From NCBI RefSeq assembly GCF_017591425.1, contig NW_024467106.1:26030501-26094500 (forward strand): a stretch of DNA of 64,000 bases, in the 5' to 3' direction. Shown here one piece after another: positions 53,618 through 63,835 of the stretch. Source of the DNA: Ochotona curzoniae. Lineage: Eukaryota; Chordata; Mammalia; Lagomorpha; Ochotonidae. Position 1 is the stretch's first letter, and the number at the start of each line of letters is the position of its first letter. The notes below the pieces were generated by a model. That model worked only from the letters and a program-made list of their open reading frames with translations. It did not search any database and had not been told where the DNA came from. The position numbers were made by a program, and so were the translations under genes.

Positions 53618-54085
53618 AATCACATCACTTCCTCTGTTAAAATTATTTATTGATTCCTATTGGGAGGGGAAAAGTGGAACCACATAGTATATTATAGCCT
53701 GCAAGAACCATGATCTGATCTCACATGAAAACCTTAGTTTCAGTCTTCCATCTCATACTTTACATTCTAGAAGTTGCAATTTCCATGAGGTTCCCCACAC
53801 ACACCAAGCTATTTCATGCATTTTCTCTTCGCCTTTGCTGCCAGGCCTTTTTACAGAATTACTACCCTCACCACCAAAACTCTAACCAACCAGAAGAATT
53901 CCTCATCAGCTTCTTAGACAGATCTCACAGGTCAGTCTTCCACGAGCACAACTCCCCCGGAAGACTGCTGTTCCTAATGTGGCTGCTGTTTCTTGCACAT
54001 CTGTTTCCTGAACACCTATTCTTGCATTTCTTATATACTGATTATTTGTGCATATGTCATCTAGTCTTCCAGACAATGACAGAAT
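53618..54085 (+). repeat. L2 LINE 3' region, sense
   Basis: CAATCACATCACTTCCTCTG, TTAAAATTATTTATTGATTC, ATTATAGCCTGCAAGAACCA, TGATCTGATCTCACATGAAA, TTCGCCTTTGCTGCCAGGCC and TATACTGATTATTTGTGCAT follow L2 order ('gatcatgtcactcccctgcttaaaacccttcaatggc..aaggccctgcatgatctgg..ttgctgttcc..tgtgattatttg'). The plus-strand open frame 53725-54123 (132 codons) lies inside and is a by-product. Confidence 0.65.
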
Positions 54086-54169
54086 TCAGGTTTAAATGCA
54101 CAAACATATCACATGGGTATTAAATCTACTCAGATGGCATAAAGTCACATTTTGCATATAATTTCAGAT

Positions 54170-54501
54170 TTTTAAAAAAAGATTTACTTATTTGTATTGG
54201 AAAGTCAGATATATAGAGAGGAGAAGAGACAGGGAGGAAGATCTTCGGTTCAATGATTCACTCCCCAAGTGGCTGCAATGGCCAGAGCTGAGCCAGTCCA
54301 AAGCCAGAAGCCAGGAGCCTCTTCCGGGTCTCCCACATGAGTACAGGGTCCCAAGGCTTTGGGCCATCCTCAACTGTTTTCCCAGGCCACAAGCAGGGAG
54401 CTGGATGGGAAGTAGGCTGCTGGGATTAGAACTGGTGCCTATATGGGACACTGGCACATGCAAGGTGAGAACTTATAGCCACTAGGCTACTATGCAAGGC
54501 C
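54170..54501 (-). repeat. Full-length C-SINE, antisense
   Basis: AAGATTTACTTATTTGTATT, GGAAAGTCAGATATATAGAG, GATTCACTCCCCAAGTGGCT, CTTCCGGGTCTCCCACATGA, GGCCACAAGCAGGGAGCTGG, GGGATTAGAACTGGTGCC and GCTACTATGCAAGGCCC run from tail to head. Both flanking open frames (75-97 codons) are spurious. Confidence 0.95.
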
Positions 54502-55354
54502 CAGTCTTTGATCTTGATGCTAATGTGCTTATTTACCTAAACTTTTCCTGATAACACATACTCCTATGCTTCTTACACAGTTTACAATGTTTCACAAGCA
54601 TATGTTGCATGTACTTATTTGGATCATATTTGCTCATGTAGATATCCATGCCATCTATATGGTGATACACTCATTCATTCAAATACTCCCACTAAACTCA
54701 GTATGCGCTGGTCATTAAGCTATGATGGAAATAAATAAGTAGCTACTACTATTCTGCATCACTCCTTTTTTAGTTCTGACATTCTTCTTCAGACAGACCA
54801 ACTTGACCCGCTACAGCACCAAGTCTCTCTCCTGGCAAGGCTAGCATATCAGAACGTTTACAAAACCTGGTGGCCCACAGCTGTCTCATTGTTGTTTGTT
54901 TTGTGTTTGAGATCTTCAAGGTGACCCAAGCAAACCAGTGTTTACCCATCTGATAACACTCAGCATCCTTGTATACTTGAAGTTTGTCAGTATACAAGAA
55001 TACTCAAATAACCTCATCTACTTGAAGAAATGTGCTCCAGCAACTATAAGCCCTTTGCTGGGTTTGAATGCACTTTTAACCACATCTCCCATCATCTTTG
55101 GCAACCCACAGTCATAACTACCAGACATCCCACACTGATTCATTTCAGGGAAGTTTTTGATTGGTTCTACTTCATAATTTTACAATTGCCTTAACCACAA
55201 TCAATAAGAAGGGCTTGCACAGCGAGACTGGGTCAACATCGAAAGCAAGGATTATTGATCAAGCCCGTATTATGGACTCAGCCTCCTTTTGTGGCCCAGG
55301 AATACTTGTCTGCTTGTCCTCAGTGTTTCTTCTTCCAATTTGCAGAGAAAGAGC
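54502..55354. other. Unassigned sequence
   Basis: Nothing recognisable. Confidence 0.4.
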
Positions 55355-55475
55355 ACGGTGTCTGGAGTGAGAGTGATACTAATTTTAATCTTAGCTCTAC
55401 AACTTAAGCTTTAAGAAAAAAACTTATTTAATATTTCAGAGACAGAGTTGCCTCATCTGTGTTTGTATATGAGAA
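55355..55475 (+). repeat. MIR fragment, sense
   Basis: GAGCACGGTGTCTGGAGTGA, TTTTAATCTTAGCTCTACAA, CTTAAGCTTTAAG and GAGTTGCCTCATCTGTGTTT match sense MIR ('gagcacgggctctggag..aatcccggctctgccacttac..gtttcctcatctgtaaa'). Confidence 0.7.
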
Positions 55476-55626
55476 GGTAGGAGGAATTATGTTTAGCCTG
55501 AAGCTTTTCTATGAAGGTTTTCTACCAGGACAAAGCATATGGACAGGGAAATGTTAACTACAGAAAGCATTGTGTTATAATGCAAATTTTACTGTTAACT
55601 AAATCAGTTTAATTATGTCTACTTTG
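55476..55626. other. Unassigned sequence
   Basis: Nothing recognisable. Confidence 0.4.
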
Positions 55627-55636
55627 AAAGATATTA

Positions 55637-55957
55637 GGGTCTGGTGTGGTGGCCCAGCAGCTAAAGTCCACACCTTGCACACGCAAGGATCCTATATGGG
55701 TGCCAGTTCTAATCTTGGTGGCCCCGATTGCCATCCAGCTGTCGGCTTGTAGCCTCGGAAAGAAGTAGAGAGTGGCGTAAAACCCTTGGGACCCTGCACC
55801 TGTGTGGGAGGCCCAGAAGAGGCTCCTGGCTCCTGGCTTTGGATCAGCTCAGCCTTGGCCATTGCAGCCACTTGTGGAGTGAATCAACAGATGGAAGACC
55901 CTCCTCTCTGTATATCTGACTTTCCAATAAAAATAAATAAATGAATCCCGAAAAGCA
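55637..55957 (+). repeat. Full-length C-SINE, sense, with target duplications
   Basis: It starts GGTCTGGTGTGGTGGCCCAG, keeps a B-box-like GCCAGTTCTAATCTTGG, continues GGGACCCTGCACCTGTGTGG, GGCTCCTGGCTTTGGATCAG and TTTCCAATAAAAATAAATAA. The direct repeat AAAGATATTA is seen at 55627-55636 and 55958-55967. Its head (TGCACACGCAAGGATCC) shows CpG decay compared with the copy at 26761. Confidence 0.94.
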
Positions 55958-56055
55958 AAAGATATTATTACTGTTTTCATGATTATATTTAGTATGGAAT
56001 GATCAGAACAGAAAAATGTCAAAACAAAAATCACTCATGCTTTCCTCTCCTATTA

Positions 56056-56085
56056 GTTATATATAACTATATATATATATATAAC
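56056..56085. repeat. (TA)n microsatellite
   Basis: GTTATATATAACTATATATA followed by further TATA units. Confidence 0.9.
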
Positions 56086-56219
56086 TGCAGAATCCCCAAA
56101 TCAGTTGAGTTCAAAAGTGAATCAACATGTGTCTCTGTAATCTACTCATTCTTTTCCTATGTTTTCTAAAGGGTACACCTTCCCATAGAATTTTCCATGT
56201 CAGAAATTTTGAGATAATC

Positions 56220-56655
56220 TAAATGGAGCATTCTCACACATATTGCTCTAACACACTGCCACAAATTCAGTGATGTAAGCATGCACGCTTCTTGTTGCAG
56301 TTCTGGAGGACAAAGGCTGAAGTGAATCCCATGGGACTAAAGTTACGGTGTTGGCAGGGCTGCATTTCTTCCGGAGGCTGCATGGCAGAATCTCCCATGC
56401 TGGGCTTACCCTTTTTAGAGGGTATCATTGTCCCTTGGCTCACATCCTTCTCCATGTTCAAACCCAGTGAGATCAGCCCAAGTACCTCTCACTCTGGTCA
56501 GTCCAAAATAGTCTCCATAATTCAGGTCCTCTGATCAACAATGTAATTCTACCTGTAGCTTGAATCCCCCTCTGCCCAACAGCCAGTGTAGGTATAGGCT
56601 CCAGGGATCTGGATATAAAAATTTAGGGGAAGGCTACGATTGGGCCAGCCATACT
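56220..56655 (-). mobile_element. MLT1-type MaLR LTR, antisense
   Basis: TTGCAGTTCTGGAGGACAAA, GGTGTTGGCAGGGCTGCATT, TTCTTCCGGAGGCTGCATGG, CAGAATCTCCCATGC and CTCCAGGGATCTGGATA follow an antisense MLT1 LTR ('cagttctggagg..aaggtgtcggcagggctg..ggaggctctaggggagaatc'). This ancient, solitary LTR has no internal retroviral sequence visible. Confidence 0.65.
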
Positions 56656-56754
56656 TTCCTTAGCTAGTCAGTCACTTAGCGTAATGGCTTTTAATCCACA
56701 CTGTATCTCAAACCCCACTTAATTTCCTTTTCCTTTACTGGTTTAGAACATAAT

Positions 56755-56973
56755 TGAGATGCTGTCAACTTGTACCTGAATTATTTGAATACACTCCCAA
56801 GTGGCCTCACAGCTTTCGGCATTCTTCTTTCCAATGTATAGCACTTCCCTCAGTGTACAATCCGTACATCTGCCAATGAAGTATGGGTTCCTTCGGGTTC
56901 AAAATGGTTTGCATGGCTGTGTCTCTTTGGTTTTCTTCCTTTCTTCTTGGCTCTTCCTCCTAAAGTTTGTAGG

Positions 56974-57006
<33 letters not shown>

Positions 57007-57460
57007 ATCCTCTAAATTCTGACTCTGTTCATAACAGTTTATAAGCCCAGCTTCTCATAACACTATCTCCTTGCACCCTTTACTTCAGCCACTTGTGAGC
57101 TTCCTCTGCCTTCAACATAACCTGACTTCTCTTATCCAAGGGCCAACACAGTTACTCATTTAAGCTAGAGTAGATCTTGTTTCTATCTTTACTTTGCTAA
57201 AATCTGCTTTCTTTCAGGTGTCAGTTATATATCACTTCCTTTACGCAGGCTGTCCTGACCCTCATTCTCCTGAATGAGTTGGATGAACCTGAATCCCTGT
57301 ATCAGCACTTACTATTGTTTACTTAACTATCTATCTGCTTGTCTTGACTCTAAGTTCCATTAAGGGCAGGAGTCATATCTATCTGCCCTATTTATTATCC
57401 CTGGAATATTTTTTACTACCCAGCTGATTCTTGAAATACTAAATTTTCAGTATAAATTTG
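56755..57460 (+). repeat. L2 LINE 3' region, sense, with internal (CT)n
   Basis: ACCTGAATTATTTGAATACA, CTCCCAAGTGGCCTCACAGC, TTTCAGGTGTCAGTTATATA, TCACTTCCTTTACGCAGGCT, GTCCTGACCCTCATTC and TCTAAGTTCCATTAAGGGCA follow L2 over about 700 bp. A CT microsatellite interrupts it at 56975-57004. This is the longest L2 remnant in the window. Confidence 0.7.
56975..57004. repeat. (CT)n microsatellite
   Basis: TTCTCTCTCTCTCTCTCTCT continuing to 57004, a pure CT run inside the L2 remnant. Confidence 0.97.
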
Positions 57461-57714
57461 CTGATTAAGAGAAAAAAATCAGTGTAGTTTAAATTCTTTA
57501 TCAAAAGAAACAATCCTCAGGGCACCATTACTTACTTTAATCACTTCCTGTGTGATTAATTAATATAGGGCCTTCAATACTGCCAAGGGCCCTTATTCTC
57601 CATGCCACAGGGACATCACTCATCTATCTGTCTCTATAAGGAAGTCTTATGTCTGTACTTAACTTATAGTTCTCAACTAATGATTTACTTCTTTAGGGCA
57701 ACCTACCTTGACTT
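57461..57714. other. Unassigned sequence
   Basis: Nothing recognisable. Confidence 0.4.
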
Positions 57715-58085
57715 TCCTCATTTACGGCCTTAAATGTTTGTATCCTCTTCTGTCAAATACATATGTGGATGCTTCAACTTCCAATGATATGGTTAAGACA
57801 GAGGACCCCTCTGGAGACAGTTAGGGTTAGATGAGGTCTTGAGGGTGTGGTCCCAGCACAGGATTAGCCTCCTTAAGAAAAGATGAACCAGAACTCTGAT
57901 CTCTCCACCACGTGAGGATACAGTGAGAGTTCATCTGAAAACTAGGAAGGAAGCCCTCATTAGACATAAAATCTTCTGCTTTGTTTTAGCCTTTGTGACT
58001 CAGAAACTGAGAAATGAATGTCTGATGTTGTTTAAGTCATCTAATCCATGTCATTCACACAGGCCACGCTAAGATAAATCCTAAT
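57715..58085 (+). mobile_element. MaLR-type LTR remnant, sense
   Basis: ATATGTGGATGCTTCAACTT, CCAATGATATGGTTAAG, GTTAGGGTTAGATGAGGTCT, TGAGGGTGTGGTCCCAGCAC, CCACCACGTGAGGATACAG and GAGAAATGAATGTCTGATGT match the order of an ancient MaLR LTR ('taattaggtttagatgaggtcatgaggg..gccatgtgaggacac..aataaatgtctgttgttt'). Confidence 0.55.
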
Positions 58086-58159
58086 ATGCGTTCTTAGTAT
58101 GCATTCTGCAACAGCTCAATTAGGATTTATGCACTCATTAGAGGAATGATTACTTAACA

Positions 58160-58300
58160 TTTTCTTCACAATTAGACTGTAAGTACAGTAAATAAGTGAG
58201 AGACTTCCTACAAAAATAAGAAGTATCTATTCTGACTTAATCATTGTCTCCCAATTTAGCCACAAATAAATACTTGTTGAATTAAAAAAGATGAATGGAC
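58160..58300 (+). repeat. L2 LINE 3' tip
   Basis: AATTAGACTGTAAGTACAG and ACAAATAAATACTTGTTGAA with TTAAAAAAGATGAATG resemble the last part of L2. Confidence 0.45.
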
Positions 58301-58365
58301 GAATTCCTCTCCTTTTTTCTTCTGAATTTTGTGTTCTCCCTATCCCCTTTTTCTTGTTTTTTAAA

Positions 58366-58685
58366 ATGATGTATTCTATTTTTATTGAAAAAGCAGGTAT
58401 GCAGAGAGGAGGAGAGACAGAGAAGATCTTCTGTCTATTGATTCACTCCCCAAGCAGCCACTCAGACTGAGCTGAGCTGATCCAAAGTCTGGAGCCCACG
58501 TCTCTTCCCAGTCTCCCCCATGGGTGCAGGGTCCCAAGGCTTTGGGCCATCCTGGACTGCTTTCCCAAGCCACAAGCAGGGAACAGGATGGGAATCAGGG
58601 CCACTGGGATTAGAACCAGTGCCCATATAGGATCCTGGCATGTGCAAGGTGAAGAATTTAGCTGCTAGGATACTGTGCCAGGCCC
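58366..58685 (-). repeat. Full-length C-SINE, antisense
   Basis: TATTCTATTTTTATTGAAAA, GAGGAGGAGAGACAGAGAAG, GATTCACTCCCCAAGCAGC, GGTGCAGGGTCCCAAGGCTT, GGATTAGAACCAGTGCCCAT and GATACTGTGCCAGGCCC run tail to head. A possible decayed target repeat (CTATCCCCTTTTTC / CTACCCCCTTTCTT) flanks it. Confidence 0.95.
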
Positions 58686-59035
58686 ACCTACCCCCTTTCT
58701 TCTACTCTTCACTGACTTCACCAGCTAGGGCAACTCGTCATAATTACAAGGAAACAGCATCTTCTCATTTACACAAGGACCACTGTGGTAAATATCATGG
58801 AGATGATGGGATCATCTAACTTCCTGATAGGGTTGGATAACAACTTCTTAGGAACCTTTTCAGTGGCCAGTAGCTTCTGCTATTCAAGTTGTTGCAGTAT
58901 TCAATACTTTTATGATTTGAAGATACTCCATTTCATCAAGTGAATTTGTTCATTCCTTCCACATATGTCTTCCCAGCCCTCTTTAGCTATATAAGTGTTC
59001 ATCACAAAGTTAGGGGAAGTTAGTCTCTTCATGGT
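58686..59035. other. Unassigned sequence, possibly degraded continuation of the next element
   Basis: On the minus strand GAAATGGAGTATCTTCAAAT and AGTATTGAATACTGCAACAA faintly resemble parts of the 3' section of the element at 25283-25935, so the GC-rich repeat may extend into here in degraded form. Confidence 0.3.
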
Positions 59036-60765
59036 TTGGGTTCTGAGATCAGCAGTTCAGTTGGAGTGATCTCCAAAGAAACTTCATTTGAGATAATCCC
59101 AGACCTGATTCTTGTGTATTCATGCCAGTATAGGGTCCAGCACAGTCCATCGCCCCAATCAGCTTATGCACATGCTGGTTGTTGCAACTGCTGGGTCAGT
59201 TCTGATTCCAGCCCTGTCTTCCATGGGAACCAATGGTTGTTGCAGCCCAGTCTGATCCTGCCCACTTCATACTGGGCCCTCATGCAAACCAGTGGGAGCT
59301 GCAGCCTAGTTGGAGCGACTCCCCATAACTCCCACTGGGCCTGCCCCCTACCCTGGTTCCCATGCTTGCCACTATGTACCAAAGACTTGTTCAGTCTGTC
59401 CCACATCCCATTTAGCTCTCATACATGTCAATGGACACTGAAGCCTAGTTTAACTCAACCAGCCCTACTATCCAGGCCACACACATACTGGCAGGTGCCT
59501 TTCTGTCTAGCCACCTCTGCCCCTATCCTGGTTTTCATGCTATCCAGTGGGAGTGGTAACCCAAGAGAGAGGTTCCCACTATTTCCCTCCTAGGCCACTC
59601 CCACTCCTGAACTATGCATTCTCCAGGTGGTTCTGGAGTTTAACTTGACAGAATTAGCCCCCAGTGCCAGCCTCTGCTAGCTGATGCTGCAGCAAAGCTC
59701 AACCAACCGTCACCCACTCTAATTTTTGCCTGAAGCAGTCAGAACATTCGAGTACTGCTGCCTTGATCTGCCCAGACTGTTGTCAGTTCCTTTACCCATA
59801 AGTGATGGCAGGTTCCATGGTCACACTTGTCTCAGCCCATCACCATCCCAACTCGTTAGCTAAGCAGCGGGACTTGTATTTCCACAGGGTTGGGCCCACT
59901 CTTCTCCCATAGAATCTACACCCAGACATGGTTCTCTTGCATGTTGGGTAGTGTCTTGACCCTGCCAAGTGTGACCTGTCTCCTGTTCCACCACTCAGTC
60001 AGGTACTGGTACCTAGCCCTACCAGACAGGCCCCCAGCCACACCTTTCACATGGACTGGTGTGTGGCAGTCAGTGATGATTTATGCTAACAGCCCATCTC
60101 AGGATTCCCATTTGGGCTGGTGAATCAGTCTGGCCCAAATAGATCTATGGACTCTCCCCTCCAAACCACCATGTCTCAGTCCCCACGGTTGGCAGAAATT
60201 TCCATGACTCCATCACTAGGAATCAACCAGGATTCATCCATTACCTACAGACACACTGGGCTTATCCATGGATATCCCTAGGTAGCAATTACATGCCCTA
60301 AAGACCCCAGAGCTCATCACTGGGCAGCCAGCAGGCAGAACCTCATGCCCAATGGACACACTAGCCACCCAAAGCCTAGGACTTGGTCACCACGTGGCAG
60401 CGGTAACCATGGCCTGAGTCCCCAGCATTGGATCCAGCCTGGCTGGGGCACTCCCTGCAGCAGCTACACTGTAGGAGGCTCCTTTCACCCCAGCCCCACA
60501 GCCAAATACCGCCCTGGCTCTTCCTGCAGCAGGGTGGAATCAGGGCCTTAATCCAGTTCCCAAGTTTCCCTCATGGTATACTTTCCCTGAGGGAAGAAGT
60601 CTCTTGGGCCTGGATTCGGCTACACTTGGTCAGCACTTGGTGGCCGTGACCTTGGTCTGAGTCCCCAGCATGGGGTCCATCCTGGCTGGGGCACCCCCTG
60701 CAGCAGCCATGCTGCAGGAGGCTCCTTTTGCCCTAGTCCCACAGCTGAAGCTAGGGCTAGAATTT
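59036..60765 (-). repeat. GC-rich dispersed repeat, copy 2, with internal tandem units
   Basis: The first ~290 bp are the reverse complement of 25283-25560 (for example GTTCTGAGATCAGCAGTTCA, TGGAGTGATCTCCAAAGAAA, GAACCAATGGTTGTTGCAGC, AAACCAGTGGGAGCTGCAGC). Beyond that, ~1.4 kb more of GC-rich sequence holds degenerate 'CATGC..AACCAGTGGGAGCTGCAGCC' units at about 59.22-59.56 kb and two ~243-bp tandem units at 60381-60740. The G+C content and lack of AT-rich interludes set it apart from both flanks. The orientation is given as minus by comparison with copy 1, whose A tail marks its 3' end. The 185-codon plus frame 59036-59593 is antisense to it, has no known domain, and is not called as a gene. 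An L1 3' UTR or a retroviral non-coding region are the leading explanations. Confidence 0.6.
60381..60740. repeat. Tandem repeat, period about 243 bp, about 1.5 units
   Basis: ACTTGGTCACCACGTGGCAG (60381) recurs as ACTTGGTCAGCACTTGGTGG (60624). GAGTCCCCAGCATTGGATCC recurs as GAGTCCCCAGCATGGGGTCC. CTGGCTGGGGCACTCCCTGC and the GGAGGCTCCTTT-CCC-AGCCCCACAG block also recur in register. The second unit stops at about 60740. Confidence 0.85.
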
Positions 60766-63699
60766 ACCAGAGACAGATATGATTCAGGTAAGTGTTATTG
60801 GTGGTGAGTCAAATTTCACATAAAGGAAGTAATCAGGTATTTCAGTTGCCTCAGAGAACATCTAGAGGATTATGAAGAAAATACTAAATATTTATTCTCA
60901 GTTTAAGAATAGATTAGGATTCTTTAAGGGATATGAAATGGATTCATTTATCCTTCTTCATTTCCAGACAATCTAGTATGTTAGACCTTAGGGAATTATT
61001 TACATGAAATGTATTGGTGCTTCAAATTAGTACAAATGCAGTTTCCTACTCATTGGCCCATATTTTCTGAGAACAACTCAGTCTGCATTGCTTTTAAAGG
61101 GCCAGTAAAGTGAGATCTCAAATAACAAAGCTAGAATGAAAAGTGAAACCCCAAGGGGGCAGAATATTTATCCTACACTTATACATACACATCCTTTCAT
61201 ATAAATGGATGGGACTTTTAAATCTGATTTTCTGTATAGAGAGTTTTAGCAGGAAAATGAAGGGTGAAAAAGAACCTTTAGCATGAGAAATACAAAAGAA
61301 AACAAGCATACGAAAGAACGTTTCAGTTTAAGATTCTCTTTTTCAAATGGTGTATAAGTAAAACTTCGCTTCCTATATTTCATTAGCATCATGCATTTGC
61401 CATGGCCCTGACAATCTAATGAATTAATACGTTCCTTTTACAAATAACCTTCTTTTGAATGGTTTTGATTTGGGGTAGTCCCTATGTCTCATGAGATAAA
61501 ATTTAGATGAGTCACCAACATCTTAGTTGCTGATAAATTTTGTGTGCTAATCAGAATGAGTCCGGGGACCTGTTTGTAGATTTGTGGCTTCTGGCTTGTA
61601 TGCTGTGATCAAAGTATGGGAGGGCCAGTCACACAATTCTGCTCTACTCTGTGATTCAAACCTCTGACACTAATAGCAAATTTTGGGTCATGGTGTCTGA
61701 TTTCTGCGTGGTGATTGGACTGACATAATGATGTGCAAACTGTTCAAGCCTTCAATGGAGGACTGGCTGTCCAAGTTATCTGAAAACAAGTTTCATAGAT
61801 CAGCCCCTTTCAGATTACTTCAACTGAATAAAGCTATCTGGCTCTGGAAGACACACTTTAAGAGACAGCTCACATCAGGTTAATGAGAGGACAGAGTCAA
61901 AGTGTCCAGCCACTGTGACCCACTGTAGGACAACTTTGATGGGAGCTGCTCCAGAGCTGCTTGTCAGATTGGCCAAGACTTCTCAGATACATGTTGTAGC
62001 TCAACTTCTTCGCTACTCATTCTGGCTTTCTCTTATGTCTGGCACAGGCATTGTTCCCTAATAAACTTCTTAGATCCCAGGATCTATCATTTCTATGATG
62101 CTGGTGGAACTTACAAAGAGAAATGTTCTCAAGTATTCAAGAAGATAATGAAACATGGTAAATCTTATGCACATATAATTATAATGCAACAAATCCCTAG
62201 ATTAAATGACAAATGTCACATGATCAGCTTCCCACAAAATGTTAACACTTTCATGATATATTTTTCTAAAACTTAACAAATTAGAAATAGAGGGTAACTG
62301 CCTCAGTCTAATAAAAGGCACCATATAAAACACAGCTACTCTCACACCGAATATTGACAGATGAAAATTCATTACCTCTCCCAAGTAACAGCAATTTTAC
62401 CATATAGTAGGGCCTAGAAGAAGATGAAGTTCTTGCCTCTAGCAGAGAAAAAGGAACCCCAAGAAGCCAGAGTAGGTGCTGGGCACAGTCTAAAGAAATC
62501 AGTCCACCTGAAAGATGGTCCCAGTACTGCCTGCACTGCCTCCTCTTTCTGGAAACCAGCCAAGCCCATCTTCCTTTAAAGACTCTCTCTATGATCAGAT
62601 TATCGGAGTCCATCCTCCAATATCCTTATGTGTTCAACTCTGAAAATAACTAAACTTTGTACATTAACTCTCTCTCCAATTCCCCTAACCTCTTCTGTCT
62701 TCTAATGTTGATCCCAATTTTTTATTTGAGACCCCTAACCTATGTTTAGGATCATGCAGATCATGGCTCCCGCTGGTCCTCGTGTCTTTGGACATATCCG
62801 ATTCTGTCATCCCTGACCCTTCCTTATCTTCTTCATCTCTTTGCTGACATGAGTAACTCTGAGAATTAGGTGAGTCACTTTTAGCGGCAAGTGGCAGAGA
62901 TCCAACTTACGCTAACTTTGCCCAAAAAAAGAAAAGAATGATCCTGGAAAGACATCCTAAAGAGTCATTTCTTGTAGCTAAAGAAGTAGTTGAACAACCA
63001 AACTACAGGAAATTTACCAGTGAGCCTGAGAGCCAACTGGGACCAGGAATGTGGAGGTCACACTGACTCCAACTACTTCTCTTGTCACTGATGCTGTGAG
63101 CCTGCCCTAATTTATTATAGCAGTATCCTCCAAAACAGGAGACTGTGGCGGTAGCCATCAGCAGTTCTTAAGCTTAGGTACCCAAACTGCTATATCAGAA
63201 AGCTACAGATTCACTGCCTTACTTTTGTTATGAAAAAAATTACAGAGAAAACACTTTATTGACAAAGAAATTTAGAAAAAGTGAAACCCCTGAATCCTAA
63301 AGTGATAACCAGGCCTCACGTAACCTAGGGAGGGGTACTGATTACATTGATATGATTTTGTGATATGATTTTTTTATGTTTACTTGGATACCTTCACACA
63401 GGATATGCATTGTGCAGTCAATCGGGTCCCGTGATGCCCATGGAGGTCACACTATAAGGCACTACTTGAAAGAATCTGAGTTTGTAGTCAAAATTAGATT
63501 GAATTTCTCAAGGCCAATTTCATTTCTGCATTCTGACTACCCTGGACAACACCTGAAAATAATATCCCAAAGAAATCTCTGAATCATAAAATGGAAGTGC
63601 ATTGTCCAAAGGCCAGAAGTGTCACGAACTGGACTGCCATAGCCTGCATTAGAAAAGCATGACTTTCCCTGCGAAACTGAATTTTTCACTTTTGTTCTT
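60766..63699. other. Unique non-coding sequence
   Basis: No gene is recognised. The 101-codon minus frame 62308-62613 has no known family. 62,860-63,110 has features of an old transposon (TGGCAGAGATCCAACTTACGC), but I cannot name it. Confidence 0.4.
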
Positions 63700-63835
63700 T
63701 TCTAACAGAAGGCCAGGCCTTTACTTCCTCCACTGTCAGCTAAGTATAATAACAGTGCTTATCTTACACAGTATTGTGTTTATGAAAGAGGATAAAGTAA
63801 ATACAGCACTTGGGTCTGGACCTACTGAAGTATCA
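63700..63835 (+). repeat. MIR fragment, sense
   Basis: TTTACTTCCTCCACTGTCAG, CTAAGTATAATAACAGTGCT, TATCTTACACAGTATTGTGT and AAGTAAATACAGCACTTGGG follow sense MIR ('tttcctcatctgtaaaatgggataataat..tacctcatagggttgttgtg..taaagcgcttag'). Confidence 0.65.

Noticed and set aside
53725..54123. Plus-strand open frame of 132 codons
   Set aside because: It lies inside an L2 3' region; the frame is a by-product of the pyrimidine-rich repeat.
56220..58085. Two MaLR-type LTRs in opposite orientation considered as one provirus
   Set aside because: They are in opposite orientation, of apparently different subfamilies, and the DNA between them is an L2 remnant, not retroviral sequence.
59036..59593. Plus-strand open frame of 185 codons, rich in Ser, Pro, Cys and His
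   Set aside because: It lies in the GC-rich dispersed repeat on the antisense side. Stop codons are rare there because of composition, and no family is recognised.
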